DNA of 64,000 bases from positions 1-64,000 of the forward strand of contig NZ_BOMH01000006.1 of NCBI RefSeq assembly GCF_016862095.1, read 5' to 3'. Within the stretch, counting starts at the first letter, position 1; each line of letters begins with the position of its first letter. This stretch comes from Actinoplanes cyaneus (lineage in GTDB: Bacteria; Actinomycetota; Actinomycetes; Mycobacteriales; Micromonosporaceae). Shown piece by piece: positions 35,263 to 43,983 of this stretch. The notes under the pieces were generated by a model, which saw only the letters and a program-made list of their open reading frames with translations, had not been told where the DNA came from and made no database searches. The position numbers and the translations under genes were made by a program.

Positions 35263-36252
35263 TCAGTACTTGCGGTCCGGCAGAGCGGCCTTGGCCTGCT
35301 CCTGGGTGAACGTGGTCTCCACGGTCAGGATCCGCTGGTCCACCGTGTCGCCGGCCTTGACCTTCTTGGCCAGGTCCATCAGCTGCGGGCCGAGGAGCGG
35401 GCTGCACTCCACGATGAAGTTGATCTTGCCCTCGGACAGGGCGGTCATGCCGTCCTTGACCGCGTCGACCGTGATGATCTTGATGTCGGTGCCGGGCTTC
35501 TTGCCGGCCGCCTCGATCGCCTCGATCGCACCGAGACCCATGTCGTCGTTGTGGGCGTAGAGCACGTCGATCTTCGGCGTGGACTGGAGGATGCCCTCCA
35601 TCACCGTCTTGCCCTCGGCCCGGGTGAAGTTACCGGACTGCGACTTGACGATCTTGATGTTCGGGTTCGTGGCGATCGCCTCGGCGAAGCCCTTCTGCCG
35701 GTCGATCGCCGGCGCCGCGCCGACCGTGCCCTGCAGCTCGACGACGTTGACCGGGTCGGTCTTGCCCTCGTACTGCTTGACCAGCCAGTTGCCGGCCTCC
35801 TTGCCCTCCTTGACGAAGTCGGAGCCCAGGAACGTCTTGTAGAGCGTCTTGTCCTGCGAGTCCACCGCGCGGTCGGTCAGGATCACCGGGATGTCGGCGT
35901 CCTTGGCCTCCTTGAGCACGGCGTCCCACCCCGAGGTGACCACCGGCGAGAACGCGATGACGTCGACCTTCTGGGTGATGAAGCTGCGGATCGCCTCGAT
36001 CTGCTTCTCCTGCTTGCCCTGGGCGTCGGAGAACTTCAGCTCGTAGCCGGCCGCCGTCGCCGCGTCCTGAATCGACTTGGTGTTCGCGGTACGCCAGCCG
36101 CTCTCCGCACCGACCTGGGAGAAGCCGAGGACGAGCTTGCCGTCCCCACCGCCACCCGAGCCGGTGTCGTCGCCCTTGTCGCCGCAACCGGCGAGTGCCG
36201 ACACGGCCAGCAGGCCCGTCAGCGCCGCCGCCATCATCTTCACGCGCACCAT
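35263..36252 (-). CDS. Sugar-binding lipoprotein (YtfQ-like)
   Basis: A 329-residue lipoprotein with lipobox ALAGC and a Gly-rich linker, then a type I periplasmic-binding fold (GFSQVGAESGWR, FSPVVTSGWDAVL, VILTDRAVD, VLYAHNDDMGLGAIEA). This matches YtfQ, which binds furanose forms of galactose and arabinose. ATG 36252 is only two bases after GGAGG, so GTG 36249 may be the true start. First gene of the importer-araA operon. Confidence 0.92.
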   Translation of the reverse strand: MVRVKMMAAALTGLLAVSALAGCGDKGDDTGSGGGGDGKLVLGFSQVGAESGWRTANTKSIQDAATAAGYELKFSDAQGKQEKQIEAIRSFITQKVDVIAFSPVVTSGWDAVLKEAKDADIPVILTDRAVDSQDKTLYKTFLGSDFVKEGKEAGNWLVKQYEGKTDPVNVVELQGTVGAAPAIDRQKGFAEAIATNPNIKIVKSQSGNFTRAEGKTVMEGILQSTPKIDVLYAHNDDMGLGAIEAIEAAGKKPGTDIKIITVDAVKDGMTALSEGKINFIVECSPLLGPQLMDLAKKVKAGDTVDQRILTVETTFTQEQAKAALPDRKY

Positions 36253-36265
36253 AACCTCCAGAAAC

Positions 36266-36281
36266 TTGTTACCGTTAACAA
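36266..36281. promoter_or_regulatory. LacI/AraR-type operator, site 1
   Basis: TTGTTACCGTTAACAA is nearly palindromic (only the central pairs differ) and lies 14 bp upstream of the sugar-binding lipoprotein gene, between it and the divergent LacI gene. Confidence 0.75.
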
Positions 36282-36361
36282 ACAGACCAGCGGCAGACGT
36301 GTACACACCTGCACCGGGGAGATCGCTAAGCCGCTGCGACCGGCGTCACAGCTTGCGTTTC

Positions 36362-36382
36362 GTGAGTGTTACCGTTCTCAAC
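36362..36382. promoter_or_regulatory. LacI/AraR-type operator, site 2
   Basis: GTGAGTGTTACCGTTCTCAAC shares GTTACCGTT with site 1 and GTGAG-N-GTTA with site 3. It lies about 100 bp upstream of the LacI start, in the divergent region. Confidence 0.5.
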
Positions 36383-36479
36383 GTGCTCGTCAAGAGATCA
36401 GGATCGTTGTTTCCGGAAGATTGCAAGAACTCCGATGTCACGCCCGGCCACCACTCGGTTACCTGGTAAACATCCTCCA

Positions 36480-37571
36480 ATGCCGACCTCAGACCCCGCG
36501 CCGGACACCGAACCGGCTGCCCAGATGCCTTTTGCCGCTCCCCGGCCGCGGTCCGGCAAGGTGCGGGGCAGCGTCATGCGCGACGTCGCCAAACTGGCCG
36601 GGGTCAGCCACCAGACGGTCTCGCGAGTCATCAACGACCATCCCAACGTGCGGGCCGAGACCCGGGAACGGGTGCTCGCCGCGATGCGGTCGCTCAACTA
36701 CCGGCGCAACCTCGCGGCCCGCACCCTGGCCACCCGCGAGTCCCGCACCCTCGGCATCATCGGCTTCGAGACCACCCTCTTCGGTCCGGAATCGATGCTG
36801 TACGGCATCGAGAGCGCGGCCCGCGCCGCCGGCTACCTCGTCAGCGTCGCGACCGTCCGCGAGCTCGCCCACCAGCCCGTCCTGGAAGCCGTCGACCGGC
36901 TCGCGCAGCACGACGTGGACGGCATCATCGCGATCTCCCCCAAACCGGCGGTGACCAACGCGCTCACCCACGCCCCGACCGGCCTGCCGTGTGTCGCGGT
37001 GGGTGGCGCCGGTTCCGGCGCGGATCCCTTCCCGACGGTACGGGTCGACAACGCCACCGGAGCACGCCTGGCCACCCAGCACCTGCTCGACCTCGGGCAC
37101 GCCACCGTGCACCACGCGGCCGGGCCGCCGGACTGGCCGGAAGCCCAGGCGCGGGTCGACGGATGGCGGGACACGCTCTACGCCGCAGGGGCGGTCGTGC
37201 CGCCCGTCACGCCCGGCTGGTGGGACGCGGCCGCCGGTTACGAGCAGGGCCGCAGGCTCGCCGCGGACCCGGCCGTCACCGCGATCTTCTGCGCCAACGA
37301 CCGGATCGCACTGGGAGTGTTGCGGGCGCTGCACGAGGCCGGGCGGCGGGTCCCGCAGGACGTCAGCGTGGTCGGCTTCGACGACATGCCCGACTCGGGG
37401 TACTTCCATCCGCCGCTGACCACCATGCACCAGGACTTCGGGGAGCTGGGGCGGCGGGCGTTGTCGCTGCTCCTCAACCACATGTCGCAGGTGGACGGGA
37501 ACACGCCACCCTCGCACGTCCTCGTGGTGCCGGAGGTGATCCTGCGGTCGAGCACCGCGCCGACCCGTTGA
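36480..37571 (+). CDS. LacI-family regulator of the arabinose locus
   Basis: A 363-residue repressor with a helix-turn-helix at about residues 33-53 (MRDVAKLAGVSHQTVSRVIN), preceded by a 32-residue Pro-rich N-terminal extension that is longer than usual. The sensor domain contains VVGFDDMPDSGYF and LTTMHQDFGELGRRA. Divergent from the importer-araA operon and near araD, so it most likely represses both until arabinose is present (inference). The start could lie further upstream; ATG 36480 has no clear ribosome site. Confidence 0.9.
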   Translation: MPTSDPAPDTEPAAQMPFAAPRPRSGKVRGSVMRDVAKLAGVSHQTVSRVINDHPNVRAETRERVLAAMRSLNYRRNLAARTLATRESRTLGIIGFETTLFGPESMLYGIESAARAAGYLVSVATVRELAHQPVLEAVDRLAQHDVDGIIAISPKPAVTNALTHAPTGLPCVAVGGAGSGADPFPTVRVDNATGARLATQHLLDLGHATVHHAAGPPDWPEAQARVDGWRDTLYAAGAVVPPVTPGWWDAAAGYEQGRRLAADPAVTAIFCANDRIALGVLRALHEAGRRVPQDVSVVGFDDMPDSGYFHPPLTTMHQDFGELGRRALSLLLNHMSQVDGNTPPSHVLVVPEVILRSSTAPTR

Positions 37572-37587
37572 CAGGGCGGGCACGGCG

Positions 37588-37785
37588 CTCCGGCTCACCC
37601 GCTCCGGCCCATTCGCCCCAGCGATCCGCTCGGGCTCACTCGCTCCGGCCCGCTCCCTCCGACTCACTGGCTCCGGCTCACCCGCAGCGCCTCGCTCATT
37701 CCGGCTCACTCGCAGCGCCTCGCTGGCTCCGGCTCCCCGCAGCGGCTCACTCGCTCCGGCTCACCCGCAGCGGTGAATGAACCCG
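37588..37785. repeat. Degenerate tandem repeat of CTCACTCGCTCCGG-like units
   Basis: Variants of GGCTCACTCGCTCC and CTCACCCGCAGCG recur about eight times with irregular spacing of roughly 20-30 bp. It fills the gap between the LacI gene and the next gene. Confidence 0.8.
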
Positions 37786-37798
37786 CACGCGTGGGCTC

Positions 37799-38515
37799 AT
37801 GCCCGTTACAGTCCGAGGGGTGTTCGAGACAGGTCTCCCCGGCCGGCTGCGCCGCCGGAACCCCCGGCTCTCCGGAACCCTGCGCATCCGCGACGCCCTC
37901 GGCCACGACGTCACGTTGCCGCTGCGCGGCCGCGCTTCCGTGTTCACCAGCGGCGGCACCGGCCTGACCGGCCACGGCGAGGTCTGGGCGGTCCACACCG
38001 ACCCGGACGCCACCGTGACCAGTTTGATGATCAGTTACGGTCACACTCCCGCTGCGGAGGACCGCGAATCCGGGCTCTGCGCGGCCGGCGACACCGTCAC
38101 CCTGGGCGGCGCCTCGTTCACCTGGCACTGCCCCTCCGTCGCGCCGCGGCCAGCGCCCTCCACTGTCGACGTCCCGCGTCCCCGTTCCGGCGGGACCAGT
38201 CCTGAAGAGATCAAGCCCGCAGAGGCCCGGCCCGGAGAGATCAGGCCCGGCTGGACCGAGAACGGCGGGACCAAGTCCGGCGGGACCAAGCATGGCACGA
38301 CCGAGGCCGACGAGACCGGGACCGTGGCTGGGGCCGGCTCGGCCGGGACGCGCGCGCCGGGCAACAGCGGCCCTTCGGCGAGCCGCGATCCCGGGCCGAT
38401 CCGGAACGCGCGCATGCCGCAGCCCCGCTCGGCCAACGCCCGGCCGGCAACGCCCAATCTGCGTCAGCGGGTTCAGGCCATCGTCCGCGACCTCACCCAT
38501 CCCCCGCGCCACTGA
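37799..38515 (+). CDS. Hypothetical protein with low-complexity C-terminal half
   Basis: A 238-residue protein that I do not recognise. The first 110 residues are ordinary sequence (FETGLPGRLRRRNPRLSG, TVTLGGASFTWHC) with strongly GC-rich third codon positions, which supports coding. The second half is rich in Gly, Pro, Arg, Ser and Thr with repeats such as SGGT and RPGEIRPG. No signal peptide or membrane helix. Start uncertain: ATG 37799 or GTG 37820. It converges with a putative glycosidase, 10 bp between stops. Confidence 0.6.
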   Translation: MPVTVRGVFETGLPGRLRRRNPRLSGTLRIRDALGHDVTLPLRGRASVFTSGGTGLTGHGEVWAVHTDPDATVTSLMISYGHTPAAEDRESGLCAAGDTVTLGGASFTWHCPSVAPRPAPSTVDVPRPRSGGTSPEEIKPAEARPGEIRPGWTENGGTKSGGTKHGTTEADETGTVAGAGSAGTRAPGNSGPSASRDPGPIRNARMPQPRSANARPATPNLRQRVQAIVRDLTHPPRH

Positions 38516-38525
38516 ACCGGCCGGC

Positions 38526-39485
38526 TCATCGCGGGCCGCCCAGGGTGCTGATCAGCCGGCGGTACGTCTCGAAGGCCGGCTTCGGCGTGTAGTCCGAGCG
38601 CAGCAGTCCGAGCTGGAAGACCGGGTCCGGGTTGGCGGAGTCGGCGTCACGGAGGGCGAAATGTTCGTACGCGCGAATGTTGAGATCTGCTGATCTCTCG
38701 GCGACGATGCCGACGACCAGCTCGAGCACCTCGGCCTGCCGCTCGCCGGAACGATCGGGGCCGGTTCCCCAGCCGTGTTCGGTGATGTGCAGCGGCACCT
38801 CGGCGGGGATGCCCGCGGCGGCAAGGCTCCGCTCGCGGAAGGTGGCCAGCGCGCCGGCGACGGCGACGGGCAGCCGATCGGCCGGGATCGGGTGGAAGAC
38901 GTCCGGGAAGAAGTCCAGCCCGGCGTAGTCCAGCGCCTCCCGGAACTCGTCACCGCCACGCTTGCCCAGGTCTGTCCAGAACTCCTGCTCCGGCGAGAAG
39001 TCCAGGGTCGAGTTGCAGCCGATCAGCACGTCGAGGCCAAGTCGCCGGGCCTCCCGTTCGGCCTCGATCACGCCGGTGACCAGCGCGTCCCGGACCGCCG
39101 GGGAACGTCCGTCGCCGCCGGGGCCGGCGTGGTTGGCCTCCTCGGTGACCTGCAACGACGCCAGGAGCGGGCCGTGGGTGCGCAGTTGATCGCGGAGGAA
39201 GCCGAGCCAGCCGGTCAGGTCGAGGCCCGGCTCGCGGAAGCAGGCGACGAGGTCGAGACGGCGGCCGTCGGTGGCGTATCGGTGCGGCGCGGGCGGCGCC
39301 TCCGTCCTCGGCGCCGCGGCGCGGACGGTGGCGTCGTCGTAGTGGACGTAGCCCCGCACGAGCGAGGGTTTCAGGAGGTCCAGCGCCGCCGTGATCTTCC
39401 CGGAGTCCTCCGGCGGGCCCTGGGTGACGTGGTTGTCGTCGGTGACGCCGAGGCCACCGGGGTAGATGCCGAACATGAGAGTCAT
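38526..39485 (-). CDS. Putative TIM-barrel glycosidase (clan GH-A-like)
   Basis: A 319-residue cytosolic protein with the look of a short beta/alpha barrel hydrolase. SLQVTEEANH may carry the acid/base Glu, and PLHITEHGWGTGPDR the nucleophile Glu on strand 7. IGCNSTLDFS and LDFFPDVFHPI fill intermediate strands. I cannot place it in a numbered family. Divergent from a TetR gene over 62 bp that hold a perfect palindrome, so the pair probably forms a regulator-target unit. Confidence 0.65.
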   Translation of the reverse strand: MTLMFGIYPGGLGVTDDNHVTQGPPEDSGKITAALDLLKPSLVRGYVHYDDATVRAAAPRTEAPPAPHRYATDGRRLDLVACFREPGLDLTGWLGFLRDQLRTHGPLLASLQVTEEANHAGPGGDGRSPAVRDALVTGVIEAEREARRLGLDVLIGCNSTLDFSPEQEFWTDLGKRGGDEFREALDYAGLDFFPDVFHPIPADRLPVAVAGALATFRERSLAAAGIPAEVPLHITEHGWGTGPDRSGERQAEVLELVVGIVAERSADLNIRAYEHFALRDADSANPDPVFQLGLLRSDYTPKPAFETYRRLISTLGGPR

Positions 39486-39506
39486 GCCGCGAGCATAGGC
39501 ATGTTT

Positions 39507-39521
39507 TTGGTGTCACACCAA
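39507..39521. promoter_or_regulatory. TetR operator palindrome
   Basis: TTGGTGT-C-ACACCAA is a perfect inverted repeat in the 62-bp divergent gap between the putative glycosidase and the TetR gene. Confidence 0.75.
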
Positions 39522-39547
39522 GTTTTGGGTCACGCTATGATTCCGTC

Positions 39548-40171
39548 GTGGGATTGCGCGAGGAGAAGAAGCAGGCCACGCGGGTCGCGATCGCGGACGC
39601 GGCGCTCGGGTTGTTCCTGGAGCACGGCTTCGACCGGGTGACCGTCGCCGACGTGGCGCGCCTGGTGCGGGTGTCGGTGAACACGGTTTTCAACTACTTC
39701 CCCACCAAGGAGGACCTTTTCTTCGATCGGCAGGACGAGGTGACCCAGCGGCTGCCGGCGGCGATCCGGGCACGGGCCCGGACCGAGTCGGTGGTGGACG
39801 CGGTGCGGCGGGCCTTCCTGGCCGAGTTGGAGCGGGGCGAGGCGACACTCGGGCTGCATCCGGGGATCGAGCGGTTCTGGCGGGTCGTCGAGCAGAGCGC
39901 GGCACTGCAGGCGCGGCTGCGTCAGCTGCGGGACCGGGCCGAGGAGGCTCTCGCCGAGACGCTGCGGCAGGAGACGGGGGCGGACCCGGACGATCCGATG
40001 CCCCGCATCGTGGCCGCCCTGCTCACAGCCGCGGACTCCGCGCTGCACGCGGAGATCAGGCAGAAGATCCTTGCAGGTCACCAGCCCGATGCGGTACGGG
40101 AGGAGACGCGCCGGACGGCCGAGGTCGCGTTCGACGCGCTGGCGGGCGGGCTCGCCGCATACGGACGGTGA
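39548..40171 (+). CDS. TetR-family regulator
   Basis: A 207-residue TetR protein. The DNA-binding domain covers about residues 10-57 (ADAALGLFLEHGFDRVTVAD, VSVNTVFNYFPTKEDLF). GTG start. Its closest target is the divergent putative glycosidase, through the palindrome at 39507. Confidence 0.9.
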   Translation: MGLREEKKQATRVAIADAALGLFLEHGFDRVTVADVARLVRVSVNTVFNYFPTKEDLFFDRQDEVTQRLPAAIRARARTESVVDAVRRAFLAELERGEATLGLHPGIERFWRVVEQSAALQARLRQLRDRAEEALAETLRQETGADPDDPMPRIVAALLTAADSALHAEIRQKILAGHQPDAVREETRRTAEVAFDALAGGLAAYGR

Positions 40172-40483
40172 AGGGTGACCGCTCGCACTTCCGGCGCGGG
40201 CGGCTCACGGCGTACACGCGAAGGGATTGGTTTTGCCGGCCCGGGCGATGCTCCCAGCTACGCCCGGGCCGGCGGGCCACCCGTCGCTCCGGCAATTCAG
40301 CGAACCGGAGACACAGCGGCCCGAGAGGGCCCGTCCCGAAGGCGCATCGCGTTCTGTTCGGCGCCGGTCGTTCGCTGCCGCGACGACCGGCTACGGATGC
40401 GCCCCGGACGGGTCGACTCGATGGCACCGGGTCAGCCGTTCAGGACCCGGTGCATGGCGTCCGAGACGCCGTGGTGGTGCTGG
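40172..40483. other. Intergenic region of 312 bp
   Basis: No convincing gene. It holds the terminator hairpin of araD and, at 40202, the motif GGCTCACGGCGTACACGCGA, which also occurs after the LCP gene near 30047. Open frames here lack ribosome sites. Confidence 0.5.
40424..40453 (-). terminator. Candidate araD terminator
   Basis: GCACCGGGTC (40424-40433) pairs perfectly with GACCCGGTGC (40444-40453) around a 10-nt loop, 30 bp after the araD stop. A second small stem lies at 40453-40473. Confidence 0.6.
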
Positions 40484-41215
40484 TCAGGACTTGGTGGCGC
40501 CCGGATTTCCGTAGTAGGCGCCCGGGCCGTGCTTGCGCTTGAAGTGACGCTCCTGCAGATGCTGCGGGGTGAACGCGTCCGGGTTCAGCGCGAGGGTCTT
40601 GATCGCCATCTCGGCGACCGCCTCGACGATGATCGCGTGCTCGACCGACTTCTTCGGACTGACGCCCCAGGTGAACGGGCCGTGGTTGGCGACCAGCGCG
40701 CCCGGCATGCCGGCAGCGGCCTCGTCGTCGCCGATCAGCTCGATGATCACCTGGCCGGTGTTGAACTCGTAATCGGTGGCACACTCCTCGGGGGTCAGCC
40801 CGCGGGTCACCGGAACCGGACCGTTGAACGTGTCCGCGTGCGTCGTGCCGAGGACCGGGATGTCCCGGTTGGCCTGCGCGAACGCGACCGCGTTGGTGGA
40901 GTGCGTGTGGGTGATGCCGCCGATCGAGGGCCAGGCCAGGTAGAACGCGCGGTGCGACTCGGTGTCGACCGAGGGCCGCAGGTCACCGCCGAGCACCTTG
41001 CCGGTCTTCAGGTCGACCGGGACGAGCATGTCCGCGGTGAGGTCGTCGTAGGAGACGCCGGACGGCTTGATCAGGAAGTAACCACCGTCACGGTCGACGC
41101 CGCTGACGTTGCCCCAGGTGAGCTGCGCGAGCCCGGCCTTCGGGATCACCTGGTTGGCCAGCCAGACATCCTGGCGCAGGGCCTCCGAGCCGATCGTCAC
41201 GTCGCCATCCTTCAC
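40484..41215 (-). CDS. araD: L-ribulose-5-phosphate 4-epimerase
   Basis: A 243-residue class II aldolase-family epimerase. It shows TWGNVSGVDRD, IKPSGVSYDDL, the zinc ligands in THTHSTNAVAFAQ, and ALVANHGPFTWG. It converts L-ribulose-5-phosphate to D-xylulose-5-phosphate. It is 9 kb from araA, and the kinase araB that must act between them is absent from this window. A possible AraR-type site lies just upstream. Confidence 0.95.
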   Translation of the reverse strand: MKDGDVTIGSEALRQDVWLANQVIPKAGLAQLTWGNVSGVDRDGGYFLIKPSGVSYDDLTADMLVPVDLKTGKVLGGDLRPSVDTESHRAFYLAWPSIGGITHTHSTNAVAFAQANRDIPVLGTTHADTFNGPVPVTRGLTPEECATDYEFNTGQVIIELIGDDEAAAGMPGALVANHGPFTWGVSPKKSVEHAIIVEAVAEMAIKTLALNPDAFTPQHLQERHFKRKHGPGAYYGNPGATKS

Positions 41216-41235
41216 TCACGATGTTAACGCTCACT
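41213..41235. promoter_or_regulatory. LacI/AraR-type operator, site 3
   Basis: On the minus strand, GTGAGCGTTAACATCGTGAG matches site 2 in GTGAG-N-GTTA and contains GTTAAC like the reverse of site 1. It abuts the araD start, so it would unite araD with the importer-araA operon. Confidence 0.5.
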
Positions 41236-41323
41236 ATACAAGATCCCAAGATCCAGAGTAATGCTGCAGGCAGCGTGTTGTGAGCGCAAACACCTGGACG
41301 CCACTGCTCGGCCCATCGGCCGG

Positions 41324-42373
41324 TCACCGCAGGCCGGCGACCGCCGCGTGGACCTGCTCCCGCAGGGCGGCCGGCAGCGGCGCATACCCCACCGCGCCCG
41401 CCGCGGCCTGCCCCTCCGGGCTCGCCGCGTAGGCCAGGAAACCACGCGTCACCGCCGACGCGCCCGCCTTGCAGACCACCTCGTAGGTGACCTGCACGAG
41501 CGGGTAGGCACCACCGTACAAGTCGTCGTAATTCAGGTCGAGCCGCAGGTCGTCACCACCGGCCGGGCGCGCCGCCGCGACCGCGTCCGCCGCCGCGGCG
41601 TCCGTGGGCGCCACGAAACCGCCGCCCGAGTCCCCCACCAGGGCGGTCGTCAGCTCGTTGACCCGCGCATAGGACGCCTCCACATAGCCGATCGCGCCGT
41701 CCGTCCGGGCGATCGCCGCGGCCAGCCGATCGCTGCCGGTCACGGCGACGCCGCCCGGCGCGGGCCAGGAACCGGCCGGCTCGAAGGGCCAGTCCGCCTT
41801 CGCCGTCCCGGCCAGGAACCGGGTGAAGTTGGACGTCGTGCCGGAGTTGTCCGCCCGGTGCACGGCCCGGATCGGCGTGGCCGGAAACGCCACGCCCGGA
41901 TTGTCGGTGGCGATCGCCTTGTCGTTCCAGGCGGTGATCCTGCCGCTGAAGATCTTCGCGATGGTGGCCGGGGCCAGCCGCAGCTCCCCGACGCCGGCCA
42001 CGTTGACGGCCAGCGCGATCGGGCCGATCACCATCGGCAGGTGGATCGCCGGGCTGCCACCGCAGCGGGAAGCGGCCGCGGACCGGTCGGCGTCGCTGAG
42101 CGCGGCGTCCGTGCCCGCGAAGTCGCCCGTGCCGGACAGGAAGGACGTGACGCCGGTGCCGGAACCGACGCTCGCATACGCCACGGCCGCCTGCGCGCAG
42201 GCGATCTGATACTGCTTGATCCACTCGTTGATCGCGTTGGCCTGCGCGGACGATCCCTGCCCGGCCGCCGAACCGGAGGCGCAGGCAACCGGATCGGTCT
42301 TCTTCTCCGGGTCCGAGCAGGCGGTCAGGGACAGGAGCGCGGCGAGGGCGACGGCCGCCGTGAGCTTCTTCAT
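41324..42373 (-). CDS. PstS-like phosphate-binding lipoprotein
   Basis: A 349-residue lipoprotein (LSLTAC, Cys19) with the PstS fold: GSGTGVTSFLSG near the N-terminus, LRLAPATIAKIFSGRITAWND and HRADNSGTTSNFTRFL, the usual anion-binding motifs. No pstC, pstA or pstB genes are near, so it is not part of a complete Pst importer. It follows an unusual four-helix-like membrane protein by 10 bp. The pair may act as a phosphate sensor (inference). Confidence 0.88.
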   Translation of the reverse strand: MKKLTAAVALAALLSLTACSDPEKKTDPVACASGSAAGQGSSAQANAINEWIKQYQIACAQAAVAYASVGSGTGVTSFLSGTGDFAGTDAALSDADRSAAASRCGGSPAIHLPMVIGPIALAVNVAGVGELRLAPATIAKIFSGRITAWNDKAIATDNPGVAFPATPIRAVHRADNSGTTSNFTRFLAGTAKADWPFEPAGSWPAPGGVAVTGSDRLAAAIARTDGAIGYVEASYARVNELTTALVGDSGGGFVAPTDAAAADAVAAARPAGGDDLRLDLNYDDLYGGAYPLVQVTYEVVCKAGASAVTRGFLAYAASPEGQAAAGAVGYAPLPAALREQVHAAVAGLR

Positions 42374-42383
42374 CGCGGACCTC

Positions 42384-43829
42384 TCAGCGGTACTCGGCGA
42401 GGCGGCGGCGCACGCCGATCGGAACCAGCAGGATCACCAGCACCAGAGCCACGATCGGGATGATCACCCAGCCGCGCAGTGTGCTTTCCGCGCCGCTCAG
42501 GGCACGATCGAAACCTTGCTTGCGTACGTCGGTGACGGCGCCCACGGCGGCGTCGAAGTAGGCGAAGTCGAACGCCGCGTCGCCGCGCCGGATGCCGGTC
42601 AGCGCCTCCACCGCGCCGTCCGGCCGGCCGCTCTCCGCGAGCGAGATCACCTTCTGGTGATCCTGCTGGTAGGCCCGCCAGCGCTCGAGCGCGTCGGCGC
42701 CGGCGAGCTCGGCGATGCCCGGGCCGCACTCGTACACGGCGACCGGGTTCGCCGCGGTCAGGCAGTCGGACTTGGTGGTGAAGCCGTCCTTGTAGAGCGC
42801 CAGGTTCGCGCTGACCAGATAACGGCTGGTGTCGGCGGCGGCGTCGTAGCCGATCGCGCGCAGCCGGGACAACGAGAGATAGGGATCCAGGTCGTCGGAG
42901 CGGGCGCTCGACAGCCGGCCGGCCTGGCTGCCCAGCACGATCATCGAGGCCAGGACCAGCACCAGGCTCACGGCGGTGGCGGCGAGCAGCGCGGGATTCC
43001 ACGAGCGACGGAACCGGCGCGTCATCCAGACCTGCAGGAACACCAGGAGAGCCAGGAGCGCGCCGCCGAACAGGACGGCCAGGGTGTAGCCGGTGGCCTC
43101 GCTCGCGCGCTTGTCGGCATAGGCCTGGTCGAGCCGGCCGGTGGCGGCGTCACGCAACCGCTGAGCAGCCGGGAGCAGACGCAGGTGCAGGATGTTCGTC
43201 GCCTGGGTGTAGTAACCCAGAGCGTCCGGCGGCAGCTTTCCGGCGGTCGCCTGCGCGGTCCCGCCCTGGCCTGCCTGGGCGGTGCTGCCCTGGGCCGCCT
43301 GCGCGGGGCCGCTGTTGCCGGCTGTCTGTGCGGCGCCGGCCCGGGCCGCGGCGGGCTGGCTGGATGGTGCTCTGCTCGCGGCGGCCGCGGCGGTGATCGT
43401 CTGGCCGACGCGCTGGTGGTAGACGGCGAGACCGTCCAGAAGGTCGAGCGCGACGGACCGCTCCGACTCGCCGGTCGCCGTCGTCAGAGAACGCTGCAGG
43501 TCGGCGCCGACCTGGCGGGAGCGCACCTGATACTGCCCCTGGGCGTCGACCCGGATGGCGGCCAGGGCGTCCGAGTCACCGGTCAGCAGCAGGCGGGTGA
43601 CCTGCGCGTCCATGTCGCTGAGCGCGAAGTAGAGGTCGGCCGCGGTGGCCGCCTGGGGCGCCGCCTCCCGGCCGATGATCCGGACCTGGTCCTGCACGCG
43701 GGCCATCACCGAACTCATCGCGAGCAGCAGCGCGGTGGCCGCGAGGACCACCAGCGCCGACCACAGGCGAAGGCGGGCGGGCGTCTCGTCCCGGATCAGG
43801 TTGCGGGCGGTGTTTCTGGTCGTTTCCAT
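42384..43829 (-). CDS. Membrane protein with two extracytoplasmic helical domains
   Basis: A protein of about 481 residues. Four membrane helices are predicted (near 21-41, about 255-275, 285-305 and a C-terminal one), separated by two large helical extracytoplasmic domains. Each resembles the four-helix-bundle sensor of chemoreceptors (SDMDAQVTRLLLTGD; YDAAADTSRYLVS). No kinase or methyl-accepting domain is attached. An Ala/Gln/Gly-rich insert lies near residues 150-190. Start uncertain: METTRN at 43829, or ATGs at 43859 or 43892. Operon with the PstS-like gene. Confidence 0.7.
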   Translation of the reverse strand: METTRNTARNLIRDETPARLRLWSALVVLAATALLLAMSSVMARVQDQVRIIGREAAPQAATAADLYFALSDMDAQVTRLLLTGDSDALAAIRVDAQGQYQVRSRQVGADLQRSLTTATGESERSVALDLLDGLAVYHQRVGQTITAAAAASRAPSSQPAAARAGAAQTAGNSGPAQAAQGSTAQAGQGGTAQATAGKLPPDALGYYTQATNILHLRLLPAAQRLRDAATGRLDQAYADKRASEATGYTLAVLFGGALLALLVFLQVWMTRRFRRSWNPALLAATAVSLVLVLASMIVLGSQAGRLSSARSDDLDPYLSLSRLRAIGYDAAADTSRYLVSANLALYKDGFTTKSDCLTAANPVAVYECGPGIAELAGADALERWRAYQQDHQKVISLAESGRPDGAVEALTGIRRGDAAFDFAYFDAAVGAVTDVRKQGFDRALSGAESTLRGWVIIPIVALVLVILLVPIGVRRRLAEYR

Positions 43830-43899
43830 GACCGCTGGCACGCCGTCACGGTAATCCATTCCCGCCATCGGAATCATGTCGCAGGATCTCATTCCGATC

Positions 43900-43917
43900 G
43901 TTAACCGAGCGTTTCCC
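43900..43917. promoter_or_regulatory. Possible PHO box
   Basis: GTTAACC-GAGC-GTTTCCC fits two 7-bp direct repeats with 11-bp period, the arrangement of actinobacterial PhoP boxes (consensus GTTCACC). It lies just upstream of the membrane protein/PstS-like operon, though oriented opposite to it. Two mismatches in the second unit. Confidence 0.4.
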
Positions 43918-43983
43918 TAATTGTCATTTCCGCAGGTGGGTCCACTTTTGACCCTATTCCCCGAATGCTCTCTGAATGGATTG

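Noticed and set aside
41324..43829. A phosphate ABC importer
   Set aside because: Only a PstS-like protein is present; there are no permease or ATPase genes of the Pst type, and the neighbour has sensor-like rather than transporter features.
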